From: Ficedula albicollis
Taxonomy: Eukaryota > Chordata > Aves > Passeriformes > Muscicapidae
NCBI RefSeq assembly: GCF_000247815.1
Contig: NC_021674.1
Coordinates: 78,934,889-78,998,888, forward strand
Length of the DNA stretch: 64,000 nt
Reading direction: 5' to 3'
The position numbers and the translations under genes are program-made. Positions 1-12,139 of this stretch are shown here, piece by piece. Below the pieces are notes generated by a model. It was not told the origin of the DNA, did not search any database, and was given only the letters and a program-made list of their open reading frames with translations. Positions within the stretch are counted from its first letter, which is position 1; each line of letters starts with the position of its first letter.

Positions 1-2039
1 GATATCCTTCAGCCCGTTTTGTATTTGTGTCCCTTAGAAACCAATGTGTGAGTTGATCTCAGATTAGCTATTCTAGACATAGCTTAGCAGAGGGGAGAGG
101 TAGAGCTGTTGTGTGAGGACAGAAAAATACGTTTTCAGATTATTTTGAGACAGCAGTTACATCATTCTGGGAAATTCAGCCTTGCAGAAGCTAATAAAAA
201 CTAAAATTCAAGCTCTTAAAAAGCTAAGCAGAACTAATACCACAGTGTGTTTTCTGGTTATCATTTCAAAACCTCTGTGACATTTTCTCTGAGTGTTCCC
301 ATACAGGGGCAGTTATTCACGTGTGAGAATCTCGGGAGCAACTGGGTGGAGGGGAAGTGCAACCTCACTGGTGTGTAAGAGATCTCCATCTTCCACAAAG
401 AATTACACTGTGGCCAGCTGTGATGCCACAGTCCAGGGTTCAGTGAGTTGTCAGTAGCCACAGTCTGATGTTTCTAACCGAGCAGCATAGCAGCCTGTGC
501 TCATTTTTCATTCTTTAAAGAAAATGAACCAATTAATTCTTTCAATTTTAAAATACATCTTGTCTAAAACAGAAAATAAAATAGGAAAAAAGCCCTTCTA
601 TTTTATTTTCATTTGACATGACTCTGTTAGGCAGAAAGAACTTTTCAATATATTGAGTTGGGAAGTAATTAATCTTGGGAATGTGAGATGGGTTATAATC
701 TTAATGTCATTTTACCATTACTAAAATAGGCTAATTTTGTCCCCTGCTAATCCATGTAAATCCCTTTGATTTAACAGTGTCGTATGGATGAAAATAAGAA
801 ATGCTGCAGCCTGTGTTTTGGGATCTCCTGCTTACAGTGTAAAAGCTTACAGAGCACATTGTTTGATGAAGCAGCCCTCACTCTTGTACACTAGAACACC
901 ACCACCAAGTGCTGGCACAAGCCAGAGCATCACCTGCAGCTGTTTCTTTTTTCAGATGTAGCAGGTGAAGCACAAACTCTGTCATTTCTCTAGATTCAGC
1001 AGAATGCGTGTATGTGCAATTTGTCAGTATGTTTATAGCAAAAAGGCTAAGAGCAGAAAATATTTCTAGGGATAGTAAAAACCTGCTTTAAAAGAAATGA
1101 GAGGCTTTAAAAGCTTATACAAATCTTGAAAAACACAAAAGGGCTGGACTGAACATTGCCATTTCAGTCAAATTTAGAACCTCCACCTACTTAAAGAGGA
1201 ACACATTTAGGTCAGTGTTTTGTGCTTGGCAAAGTCATCTCCCTAATCTCCTTTGGAGCATTTCTGACTGTGATTTAGGTGTAGGGGGGAGGGAAGTGCT
1301 TCCAGGCTGAGACTTGTAGCTAAATTGTCATACCAAGTTAATCTGTTGATTACCACTGAAGTGGTGTAGATGGATAAGTGCTGAATTCTGAAGCCTGCTA
1401 TTCACTGTATACTTGTGTGCAGTTATTCATTTGGAAGCATTCAAACAAGGTATCCAAAACCTTCTGGGTTTTAAACCATTTGCCCAGACCACGGCAGCAA
1501 ATTCCAGTTGCCTGGGTTGCTCTTGCTTTGTTTGTGTGTTTCAGCAAGATTCAGAGAGGTTGTGTCAGTTGATATATATGCAGTTTCTTGCGTTTGTCAA
1601 GTAAGTGGAGCAGAAATACAGTTTCCTCCTTTCTCCACCCCTTCTTTCATTTAATGAAATGGGAAATGTTGAGGCTACTGGAAACCTTGATGTGACATTT
1701 CTAAATGCAGTGATGCTGTCTTTTAGATTTGGGTCCTGTAAGCAAGTTGCAAACATCAGGAGCTCCTGTATTGTTGGTCTTCAGTGCTGTTGTTTTATGA
1801 AGTTGATAAGGAATAAATGATCAGACTTATATATTTTAAAACAGATGATGAAAAGTGTTTTCCTGGCGGATTATATTAGTGGTAAAGGTGTTGGTAAATC
1901 TCTCCATTACAATAAAGGATCCTGATTTTGAGTCTGCTGCCAGAGGGATTATTATCTCCATTGGGATAATGGGGGATGGCATTACGATTTAGGATATCTT
2001 TGACCAGGAATGATGAGAGCAGAGGCTCCAAGACGACTG
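1..2039. other. unique non-coding sequence
   Basis: I see no gene, transposon or tandem repeat here. Open frames do not exceed 71 codons and none resembles a known family. The sequence is AT-leaning with short A and T runs. An AATAAA hexamer lies at about 1912, just before the CpG-denser patch described separately. Confidence 0.5.
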
Positions 2040-2215
2040 CAGCTGGTGCAGCTGTGATTGCAGCGCGAGCGTGGGCGTCTCGTAAGTGAGATGAGTCTCC
2101 TGGGAATTGACGTTGGCGCTCTGTCTTCCCCGAAAGCCCCGTGTGCGCACCCACGTCGATATGTGCGGCTGTCACCTACCTGCTCGTGAACAACGAAACA
2201 AAAACGTTCTGCAAG
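2040..2215. other. small CpG-dense patch
   Basis: This roughly 175 bp stretch keeps many CpG dinucleotides (for example GCGCGAGCG near 2063 and CCCACGTCGATATG near 2150), whereas the flanks are nearly CpG-free. Methylated vertebrate DNA loses CpG, so retention suggests a recent insertion, an unmethylated regulatory element or a constrained sequence. A good splice-donor-like GTAAGTGAG lies at 2082. An open frame runs into it from an ATG at 1976 (35 codons plus 1 nt), but I do not recognise the peptide. The AATAAA upstream (about 1912) raises the alternative of a solo-LTR remnant, for which I see no clear ends. Confidence 0.35.
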
Positions 2216-5200
2216 GAAGTCTTCCCATGGCATCCTTCCCCCAAGTATTTCTTCTCTCTGCTCAACAGGTGCTAAAATGGAAGACAAGAGAGTAACAGAA
2301 ATGGAGGAGTTTAAACAAGGCGAAGGTGGCCCTGTGTGCTCCCTGGGGTTCCCATGTATCTCAAAGTTCTTGCTTTTGGGAGCAGGGATTGGAGCTCATT
2401 CCTGTTTGAGCTGATGCTTCAGATCTTGCCTTTCCATGCCTCTGCTTAATAAAACCAAAAGCTGAGAACAAACCCAATCACTATGGGTTTGATGGCAGCT
2501 CAGCTTATCTATAGGTAGTATTAAAACATGCTCCATCAAAGAGGTGTAATTATCAGGATGTAGAAACAAAATTGCAGCACAGTCATGCACAGGATTGTTG
2601 TCTAGCCATTAGGAGGCCAAGCAAAGAAAATCAGGTATCACAAAATACATAATCAAAGCAAATGAAGCAATACTGTTATTACTTGGAGCAACAGAAGCTA
2701 GCTGTCCTCTTGGGAATCTGAAATAGTAGTTTCAGTCTTCCTTCCAATTTCTCTTTGCTTCCTCAGAGATCTACTAGCTGCAGATTTTTCAGATACCTGT
2801 ATTTACCCAGACACCTGCCTTTGGCTTGTAAAAAGCTACACTGGAAGTTCTTTCCTGGACACTTGGTGTAGGGAGTTAGTGCAGACAGGTACTGACCGTG
2901 TTCTGTATCCTCCTGCTGATCTCTCTTTCTCAGCACGAGGCATCTCCACAATGTGATGGCCCAGACTGTCTAGGGGTGTCACTTAGGTCATTTTAAAGTG
3001 TGGATTTGAACAAGTGGATTCCAGCCTCCTTCTGTCTCAGAAACACAGATCGTTTATTTATGCTCTGTACTTTCAAAAAAAAGGGCATTTTCTAGGGAGA
3101 AATGATGTACCAGATGACGATAAATGGCAAAAACTGCATAACTTTTCTCAAAGTTATACACTAGAGCAGTACTTCAACCACCAAATTTTAATTAAACTCA
3201 CCTTACAGACACTAATTGTACTATATACTGCTTTTATGTGTGTATAAGCTGAGGCACAAAGTAGTTGCTTGGGGTTATACAAGGAAGTTTTCAACACAGC
3301 CCAGGTCCCTTGTTGTTTGCTTTCCATAGCTGTTTGTTTATTACAGTGTGTTAACATGAAGAGGTGAAATGCAGATGGTGTCTTTTTTAAAGCAAGCTAT
3401 ATATTGGTTACACTTGCTCAGACTGTATTTATACTACTTGAGAGCTTGTTATCTGCAAATATCATTAAGACATCTTTGGGTTTTATGCTCTTCTGAACAT
3501 ATCTTCTTTGTCCTACCTGTTTCTGTCTTGTGTTATGATTAAAAGACTCTCACTCATTTCCCAGTATCTCAGAAATAGCATTTTTTGGTCTCATTTTTTT
3601 AACCCCGAGCTGTGGTTTTTTGTTCTTCCTTCTCCCCATCCCATCTCCCACCCCATTTGGCTGGTGCCAAAGTTGCCACCCTCGGTGCAGATGACCTCTG
3701 TGCACTGACCTAATCCATTGTCCATCCTGTAGATTTTCAGAGCAGTCCCTACCATACTGATTTGGCTTCTTTATCTCTTGTTTGGTCGATAGTTACCCAA
3801 TACAGTTGTGCTGTGGAAAAGTGACTTAGCAAGTCTGAGGTACTGGCCCCCTGGGTTAAATTTCCTTCCTCTCTGTGGAGTGTGTCTCCCGAAAGACTGG
3901 GCTTTTTGCAAGGATGAGCAACAGTTCTTTTCAACACTGCCGGCCCATTTTGGCTCTCCCTCAAACCTGACTTTTGAATGTTAATATTTCAGGTCTGTGG
4001 CTTGACTGTTCAAGTGCAAAATCTTCTCTTCCCTTGCAGTTTACCCATTGTCGGGTCCAAAATTACTGTGTCACGTGGGGCCCAAGTGTAGCTAACATCT
4101 CTCACGTGAAGTAGTAAAAATTGTTGGCAAAAGGGGCCTTTCTTTTAATTCTCCATCTGCTGAACCAAATAGCACCCTAAGTACAGAAGAATATAAGCTA
4201 GTTCAGTAGCCAAAAAAAAAAAAATTATGAATTTTTTTCTTCCGGCTCTGGTAGATGTTAGGTTTCTGTATTTCACCATATTTAGGCAGTCCTAATGTGA
4301 ACTTGCATAAGATTCAGGTGGTGATAACTACTAACATATTAGGGTGGGATGCAATGCAAAATGTCATGCAGAAGAAGGTATGAATAGTTTACATCAGCTC
4401 TGGAGACAGAACACAGCCATTTCTGAGATGTAAGATGTGGTTTCTTTTTTAAGCCAGGTATTGAAATGTCTGCTGTTACTGTAAAATGTGAGTACCCAGA
4501 ATCTTTTAATCTTGCAGCATCCTTATCAAGTAGAATGTAGGTGATATAGAAACTGCTGTACTCCTTTAGCAGCTGGCAGTGCATGGCTACCTCTTGAACC
4601 CAGAGGCCAAATCAAGGCTTCGACTGACCTTGCTTAGGGCAAGGTTGTAGAGTCTTATGGCCCAGACTGAATTGGGTGAACATCGTGGTTGTGATGAAAA
4701 GCAGTGATGCAACACCGTGTTTGGGGTTCAGCTACAGGCAAAGGATCTGTCCTTGCAAAAGAGGCAAATTAGAGGAAGACGGCAAGGTAGCAGTTCCAGC
4801 AAAGTACTTGCCAGGTAAACAGCAGATTCTGTCTTAGGTGAAATGCTGTGACCTGCTTTGGTGAAAGCCATGAGCCAGGCTTTGAAGAGTTCTTCAGAGA
4901 AAGGTTTGGAAAAAAAAAACCATGGAAAGTGGGTTTCTGGAACAATGAAATAAAGCCTGCAAGAACAAAAGAGATGCAGGTGAAGGAGGTGGAGGAATAG
5001 AGTATTGAGTAAGCAAACTGTCTGTGACCAGGAATTGATGAAGAGCAGTCTCAAGAATGAAAACAAAGCTATAATATATTCATGAAGCACGATGATGATA
5101 ACTCAGAGGGAGTAGCATTAATTATGACTTCCAAGGCAGAAAAATAGCTTGTAGACTGGGAACCAATTAGTGGTCGATTGCTCTGAACTAGATTTCAAAT

Positions 5201-6870
5201 GCAGTACATGAAATGACAATTAAGTGTTACCAACAGACAACTACTGCATGAGATAAGAGCTGTCAGCAGATTTGGACCAAATTCCTTAGCTGACATCTGC
5301 TTCCTAAAAGGGAGACTTCCTTCTTGGGGTTAGGGCCAGTCACAGAACAGAGGAATCAATGGCCAAATGTCGTCTTCTGTCTCCAAAGCAATAATGTGGG
5401 TCCTGGCACAACTCTGCCTGCTCTCTGGGCTCTCTTGGTGATGCCTGGATATAGAGTTAAAGGTGTCCCCACAGCAGTTGGTGGAATTGTTGTGTTCTGT
5501 GTGTATTGGAGACAAACACAGTGTTTATCTTCAGCACACCTTAGCATGCAGTAGAAGTGATTATTTTGTTGTGATGATACAAAAAAGGAAAAAAAAAAGG
5601 GAAAAAAAGTGCAGTAAGAAGAATTAGTAAATTAGTTTTACCACTTAAGTGAACATGCCATATGTTGCCAAAAATGTTACTGGTTTTCAGCTGAGCAATC
5701 CCAGATAGTGAACTTACTAAGGATGGAAATACCAAAACCACCATTAGACATTTGAACACACCCAGCCCCAAGAGAAATAAGAAGATAGCCTTGCCTAAGA
5801 AGCCAATCTAGTTCCTGAAAAAGCTTTTCCCTTTGCTCAACAGGCCAGGTTCTACCACCCAATAGGCCTGTCTGAGGTTAGCAAGTGAAAGCTGTTTAGT
5901 GGCAGGAGAAGGATGATGATGGTGGGAGGAGCACTGTGGCTTTGCCAAAGGAACTGAAAATCCCAAAGTGGAGATGCTTTCTCATAGCACAAATGCAGAT
6001 GTGAGAAGCTGTCTAAAACCACAATTTGGAGTATCTGGAGGTAGAGACCATTGCTGAAAAATGGTTGAATGAGTAGTTGCTGAGTTCTTCAAGAAATACA
6101 GGAATATGAAAAAATGAACATAATCCAACTGATACAAAGAAATTGCATTTCAGATAAAATATTTCAGAAAGGTGATGCAAGTGATTGCAAAAGTTGAAGA
6201 AAAGTTCTGTTCTTTTCACTGGTACAAGCATCAAATGTGAAAAAAACACTAACCAAAATGAAAAACGGAGATTCTAATTTTTTTCTCTTATAGCTTCAGC
6301 TCAGACATTTCAATTCAGAAGATAAAGCAGTGGCCAGGTTTTTGGATGGCCTCTGCTATCCATATTTTGGCTAGCTTCCTGCTCCCTGGCTTGAGGCAAA
6401 TCACCTGCCAGTTTGAGGCTGTTGTTTGTTTGGAGCTCTTGGTTAGAATATGTTTATTACCTTTTTCAGGAGAAAAATATTCTTTTCAAGTCTGTGTTTA
6501 TAATGGCTGCGAAGTCACTGACAAGCTCGAGCCATTGAAGCAAGTAGAGAGCTGCATGAATGGTTCATCATGGATAATGCTGTGTAAAACCAGCGTGCAT
6601 TCTGTCACCACTTTATGGTTGCTGTTAAGTGAATGGTGACATGACCAAGTCACCACAAAAAAAAGTACAGCTGGATGTAGTATAGTGAACTGTTGCATCA
6701 GTTATATCCAGCATCCTGAGCATGAGGTGCTTAAGTGACAGTTCAAGAAACATGTAAGAAAAGGCTGTCTGGCATTGCAGGGCTAATAATTATTTAAGGA
6801 AACAAATCTCAAGAGACCTTTTGCAAATTCCTACCGAAGCATTGTATAAAAAGGCAAAGGAATACAAGGA
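2216..6870. other. unique non-coding sequence with A-rich runs
   Basis: No gene is recognised; the longest open frame is 120 codons (minus strand, 4728-5090) and matches nothing I know. A 13-base A run lies at 4212-4224 and an A/G-only run at 5581-5608. A minus-strand G-quadruplex motif at 3634-3654 is listed separately. The RTE-like LINE remnant that follows may extend upstream beyond what I can align. Confidence 0.45.
3634..3654 (-). other. G-quadruplex motif (C-runs on plus strand)
   Basis: The plus strand has four C-runs of 4, 3, 3 and 4 bases with loops of 2, 4 and 1 bases within 21 bp. The minus strand therefore fits the canonical G3+N1-7 quadruplex pattern with short loops. Folding and any regulatory role are inferred. 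Confidence 0.6.
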
Positions 6871-7172
6871 ATGAGTCAATTTACATGTCTTGGCAGAGAC
6901 ACACCAACCAGGGGGGAAGTCCAAAAGGAAATGTCACCAACTGGCAAGGCAACAGCTGCGTTTACCAACTTAAACAAAATTAGTCACTGAAAATACAAAT
7001 GTAAAGACCAAACTAGGAGTCTTCCACTCAGATGTTATTTCCATCTTAACATGTGGATGTGAGTATTGGAAACTCACCAGAGGCAAAGACGTCTCATGAC
7101 TCCAGAGGTAAATACCTGGGGAAAATACTAGGTAACAGATGGAGTGAATGTGTCACACATGCAAAGATCTGT
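6871..7172 (+). pseudogene. RTE-like LINE reverse-transcriptase remnant (non-CR1)
   Basis: Three consecutive pieces, each in a different plus frame, translate to the C-terminal part of a non-LTR retrotransposon polyprotein in the correct order. In 6871-6987 the frame gives SQFTCLG (compare the family motif FTYLGS), then GKATAAFTNLNKI (compare RIGKARAAF.RLNKIW). In 6991-7096 it gives KTKLGVFHSDVISIL and CGCEYWKLT (compare KTKLRVFNSNV.SVLLYGCETWKLT), ending in TGA at 7097. In 7110-7172 it gives KYLGKILGNRWSECVT (compare CLRRILGIRWSD.VTN). Two frameshifts and an in-frame stop show it is long dead. CR1, the dominant bird LINE, has a different C-terminus, and CR1 motifs are recognised elsewhere in this window. 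Endonuclease-reverse transcriptase elements with this signature are usually placed in or near the RTE clade; whether this is AviRTE or an older element cannot be told by eye. An open frame at 7148-7378 may hold more degraded tail. Confidence 0.7.
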
Positions 7173-9856
7173 CACTTCCCCACCAGTGTGTCCCCCAAGT
7201 AGTCCAGGGTAAGCAGTGGAAACATTGGGTCGTGTGCAGTGAGTGGAGCCAGCAGTCCTGTCTGAGCAGATGGGCTCTCAAGCAGCTGGAGGAACATGCA
7301 AATGGTCAGACCAGATATTGCTTGGAGTGTGAACACTTACTGGCACTCAGCAACACAGAAAAGCTGCAGAGTGGCTGAAGATTGGCACAGGCTTTGAGCC
7401 ACATTGGCTCCCAGAGCAACATCTGCAGGTGCAAGAAAGCTTTGAGGGAAAGAGTTACTCTTGGAACCCTCAGGGGATTGGTGGGGGGGAGAGTGTGCTT
7501 CCATGGGATTTTCTCCTTTAAAGATCTAGACCGTTTAAAGTTAGGTTACTGAGAGGAACCAGAGCTTCCCAGTGACGGCATTTCTGGCTCAGGCTGCAGA
7601 GGCTGCATTGCATGGACAAGCCAAGAAATCTGTCATCTCTGGTCTAGTGTGCTTTTCTGTCTGACCTCAAGGAAATCATGCAACCTCACCAGTTCTCCAG
7701 AGCTCTCTGACCACAAGACTGTAAGATTTTAATTAGAAGCAGTGGACAGTACACTATTTTTTCTAGTTTTACAAGCTGTCCTGAGGGGCTCGTAGGTGAA
7801 GTAAGTTTCTGTGGAAATGGAAAAAACCCCACGTGTTTCACACACTGCACTGAGAATAAAGCAGTTGCTTGTAGCTTTATTTTATGAATGGCCTAACATG
7901 GTGTAAGTGTAGCTACAGATTGTCTTTGGAGGTGAAGGGTAGCCTTTAACTTTGTACTGTATGTACAAAGTGCTTGTATGTTATACTTAATACAAGTTTG
8001 TGAGCTGGTGTTTTAGATGATGGCAGTTACTAGAGTAAAAAAAAAAAGTTTAGGTTCTTCAATTTTAGTCCAATATGTAGAACATAGGGACAAAAATAAC
8101 ACCCCATGCTGTTTTTTAATCAATAGTACAAATAGATTCTTCAGTTATTAGTTCTTTATAATTCTGATTCCTGTATGCAAACCCTGCAAAATTACCAGAC
8201 CCTCTTCATTCCTCTTGCTTTTATAACTGCATCTTAGCACCTTGTATATCAGGGTTGAAGCAGTTTGCACCCCTCTTACTAGGCCAGTTGTGCTACCTCA
8301 CTTCTTCTGCTTCTCTTTTGACATCCATGCTGGGGGACAGCCATCAAATGATTATTCCTAGTGGTGGTGTCACCTGCCTATTGGATAAGAAGCTGATTTT
8401 TCAGAGAGTTAAAAATTTAAGGCAGTAAAGACTGATTCTATCATCTGCTTGTGCTTTTCCAGCCAAACTCTTACTATTTCTCATTCAGCCTTCCTTTGTA
8501 AGGTTGAGGTGAGAAAATCCCAGCCCTGTGTTTAGGGAGACTGTTACAGCACCTAAACCAAAGCTTTCTGCTGTGTTTGGAGTGAGAATCCCAATGTCTT
8601 TCTCCCAGATTTAAACTTGCTTTTTTACTTGCACATGCCTCAGAGGCATTTATTACCATTTGCCATGACCGGGTGCTATCTAGCCAGGTTTAGCCCTTTC
8701 GGTTCATCCCCTGTAGACTTATAGGCTAGCTGTGGCTCCTGGGCACTACAAATCTAGGACCAAGCATCTCTTTTGAGGGTTTGCTTTCAGCCTGCCCTGT
8801 TTCATGCAGCTGGCCCCCTCTGCAGCAGCAGGGTGAGCCGTGGCAGTAGGTGCAGACACACCTGCACGCTTCACATGGTACCATCTTTTTGTGTCTGTAG
8901 CCAGGTGACAAAGCACAGAGTCACCTATTTGCCAGGGAGAGCTAAGCCATGCATTTTGCCTTTGAGAACTGGTAGGCAACAGGAGCAGCTCAGTAAAGAC
9001 ACCCACAGTGCTTTCCTGAGCTGGTGGTGTGAGTTATGCTGCCATCCCTCTCCAGAGACACTCAGAAAGCAGGGTATGACCTTGGGAGCATGATCAAGGG
9101 TCCCCTTTCCAACCACAGTGAAAGGCAGTCCATCTAAATTGATTCTGCTCCCTTCTGAAAACAGTCTGCTAAGTGAGGCTGCAGACAGTAAGGGCAGCCA
9201 CGCTCCACACCAAGGAGCTCATCTGGATTGCATTTACGAGGGAGTTTCAGATGAGTAAAACCTAAATGAGCACAGGATCTGCTGTATTTGAAGTTTGACG
9301 TCAGCAGGCATCAGAATACAGACTGGCATCAAGCCCTGTAGGTAGGTAGGTCGGGATGCAGCAGAGGCTGTTGCCAGAGCTTGGGCCTTGCTGTGGGTGC
9401 AGACCTGATTGCCCAGGGGCTTCCATGGCCAGTGCTCTGGGGAGCCCCTGGAGCATCTGGCAAGGCTGCTTGGTGGTTTCTGCAGGGAGCTTCACTCACA
9501 GGATCTCAGCTGGAATTCCTGCTAAAGTAGCAGCCAGCCATGTTGGGAATGCTCCCCTTTGCCATGACCCAGTGTGGACGTGAGCAGCACTGCCTGCCTA
9601 GGCTGGGCTGGATCCAGTCTTTTGGGCCACTCACATAAGTGGCTGCAGATACACCCCCAGAACAAAGTCATAATGCAAATTGATTGTGGCAGCAGGGATG
9701 GAGTTCAGGAGGAATTAGCCTTTGGGGTATTTTATCAAATTTTTGAAGCATGAATTGTTGGTAAACCAGAGCTAACATTCATAATCTGTAGCAAGAAGCA
9801 ATATAAAGCAGCTGCAGCCTTGCTGCTGGTGCCTGGCATTGTATTTCACACAGACA
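7173..9856. other. unique non-coding sequence
   Basis: I recognise no gene here. Open frames are at most 106 codons (8773-9093, plus) and are embedded in moderately GC-rich sequence. A short GTAG run sits near 9338-9351. The first few hundred bases may be unrecognised 3' sequence of the preceding LINE remnant. Confidence 0.45.
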
Positions 9857-10440
9857 CTCAGAATCACTGGGTTGCAAGAGACCTTCAAGATCATCAAGTC
9901 CAACCCATGCCCTAACACCTCTGCTAAACCATGGCACTGAGTGCCACATCCAGTCTTTTTTTTAAACACATCCTGCGATGGTGTTTAGAACCATCCACCA
10001 CTTCCCCAGGCAGACCATTCCAGTACTTTATTATTCTTTCTGTAAAAACTTTTTCCTAATATCCAGCCTATATTTCCCTTGGTGCAGCTTGAGACTGTGT
10101 CCTCTCGTTCTGTCAGTTGCTGCCTGGAGAAAGAGACCAATCACCCCTGACTCCAACCACCTTTCTGGAGTTGTAGAGAGTGATAAGGTCACCCCTGAGT
10201 CTCCTTTTCTCCAGGCTGAACAGCCCCAGCTCCCTCAGCCGTTCCTCACAGGGTTTGTGTTCCAAGCCCCTCACCAGCCTCCTTGCCTCCTCTGGACGTG
10301 CTTTAGGGTCTCGAGGTCCTTCCTGAACAGAGGGGACAGGACTGGACACAGCACTCAAGGTGTGGCCTCACCAGTGCTGAGTGCAGGGGAAGAATGACCT
10401 CCCTGCTCCTGCCTGTTCTCTGCAGATGGGCTCTTGCTGT
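9857..10440 (-). mobile_element. CR1 LINE, 5'-truncated, minus strand
   Basis: Read on the plus strand this is the reverse complement of a CR1 3' end. It starts with the 3'-terminal signature (GAATCACTGGGTTGCAAGAG and AAGATCATCAAGTCCAACCC), followed by the conserved untranslated part and then reverse-transcriptase coding sequence. On the minus strand, [17 protein letters not shown] is readable near 10407-10342. After a frame change, [17 protein letters not shown] continuing to GDLITLYN is readable at 10277-10170. These are hallmark CR1 ORF2 C-terminal motifs. Frame changes make it a dead copy. Similarity fades upstream of about 10440 and may extend to 10640. Truncation from the 5' end is the normal result of CR1 target-primed reverse transcription. 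Confidence 0.92.
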
Positions 10441-12107
10441 CGCCTTCCAGGGCCTTGGGGTGCCCTGAGGACCCCAGTCCAGCTGGAGATGGGAAAGCAG
10501 CTGAAACGCTGCTGTGAGTGACCTTTGAGACCAGACCCAGCCTTCCTGCTGCCAGGCCCCTTTGAGCTGGCGTTTGTCCATGCCCAGGTGGCCACAGTGG
10601 AGCTCTTAGTCCCTTCCCTAGGCAGCAAAGGGTTCACACATCACCTCAAAGATGGGTACTTGCAGTGGTGTGACATGTGCCCTGGAAGGGACTGTCACTT
10701 TGCATCGACAGTGAAGGAGAGCTAACTGTCACAGCTGCAAGTTTCTACCTTGCATCTGAACCAGACAGAATTAATCCTTTTGTAAATGGCTGCAGTGATT
10801 GGGCCATACAAGTAGCCAGATAGTAGACAGCTAATTAGGCAATATATTGCTTTGTAAGATGTCCTCTGTATGTGAGTGTAGCAATCAGCAGAGATGGAGA
10901 GGTGGGTGTGAAAGGCATGGTAAAACTGAGATTCTTACTTCTTTAAGTCACGATGCTTCATAATAGTGTTTATTCACTGGCAGAAGCTTAAGTGTCTGCA
11001 GTGGTCTTGCACATTTTGACAGAGAAAAGTGTTGTACAAATTAATGGGGATGTTCTCAGAAATATGTTAATTTCTGCAGGAATATCATAGGTAGCCTTCT
11101 GTTCGCATCTATCTAGGATTGCATAGGAGTAACTGGATCTTCGGTTCAAACTTCTAATTTGAATAAAGTTTTTATAAGCCTTGAGCCATAGATTTTATCT
11201 TCTTCTGCAAAATGCTATAAAAATATTGTAAACAAAAATGTAGCTTTTCATGACCCCAACTTGATTTTCATACATTGGTTTACTTACCTCTTGTATTCCT
11301 CTTAATGAGGACAGGAGAAAGAGCTTCAAAGATATTTTCCTTTGTATGAAACTATACCTGTGCTGTGGCTAAGACCGTAAGGACTTCTCACTTTCAACTG
11401 GTTTCCATGCCATTTAATCTCTCACAGCTCCACATGTCTTTTTGCATCATCTCAAACCGATTAGATAAAAAATGAAAAGTTTAGTTGGAAATTACAAGAA
11501 GTACTGAAAAGTGTCATACTCTTTGACTGCCTTGCTTGCAGGAGGCAGTGGGTGGGAAGGAATAAAAGCATACCTTAATTATACAGTCTCTCTGTTTATT
11601 TTCACAGCTGTAGCTTTGCTGAAATGTGCAGCAGACATCCTAAATACACCAGGCAGGGTCCCTGTGTGGTGCACCTGCCAGTCCTACAATCTTGGTACCA
11701 GTTGGGGATGTGTGTGTGGCTGAACAATGCAGGAAGACTACAAGAGGTTTATCCCATAGAAATAAATTACACTGTAGTGTAGCATGAAAATGATGTGTCA
11801 GTGAATACAGAACACAGGATTACCTTCTGTCTCTTCCCTTTATCATAGATAACAGCAGCAGTATGGGAAGGAGATTTATATTGTGCTTATTTGAAGCTGA
11901 CCAAGCAATTTAGATGAGATGAAATAGGGATTTTATTTCTGGAGAGAAGAATGTGTGCTTGCTAAAGTGCCATTAATTGCTTTATTATTTAAGGCACAAA
12001 TTTTACAGAGCAATTGTTGGTCTCCTTTTTTTTCTAGTGAAAATAATTCACCTTGGAAAGATTATTCTGTCAAAAAAAAATGATGATGAACCTAGCAACA
12101 AATTAAG

Positions 12108-12139
12108 TTGAAAGAAGCTGAACTTTCAATTCAGCTTCT
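12108..12139. other. overlapping inverted repeats forming two alternative hairpins
   Basis: TTGAAAG (12108-12114) pairs with CTTTCAA (12123-12129) across an 8-base loop. AGAAGCTGAA (12113-12122) pairs with TTCAGCTTCT (12130-12139) across a 7-base loop. The two stems share bases, so a single-stranded transcript could form only one at a time. No function is known to me. Confidence 0.5.

Noticed and set aside
6490..6870. Further LINE reverse-transcriptase sequence upstream of the RTE-like remnant
   Set aside because: I could not align active-site (FADD-type) or palm motifs in any frame; the boundary is left at 6871.
9978..10397. 139-codon plus-strand frame
   Set aside because: It is antisense to the CR1 reverse-transcriptase remnant and reflects CR1 base composition.
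12081..12125. C/D-box snoRNA (TGATGA then CTGA)
   Set aside because: Spacing is too short and there is no terminal stem or internal boxes.
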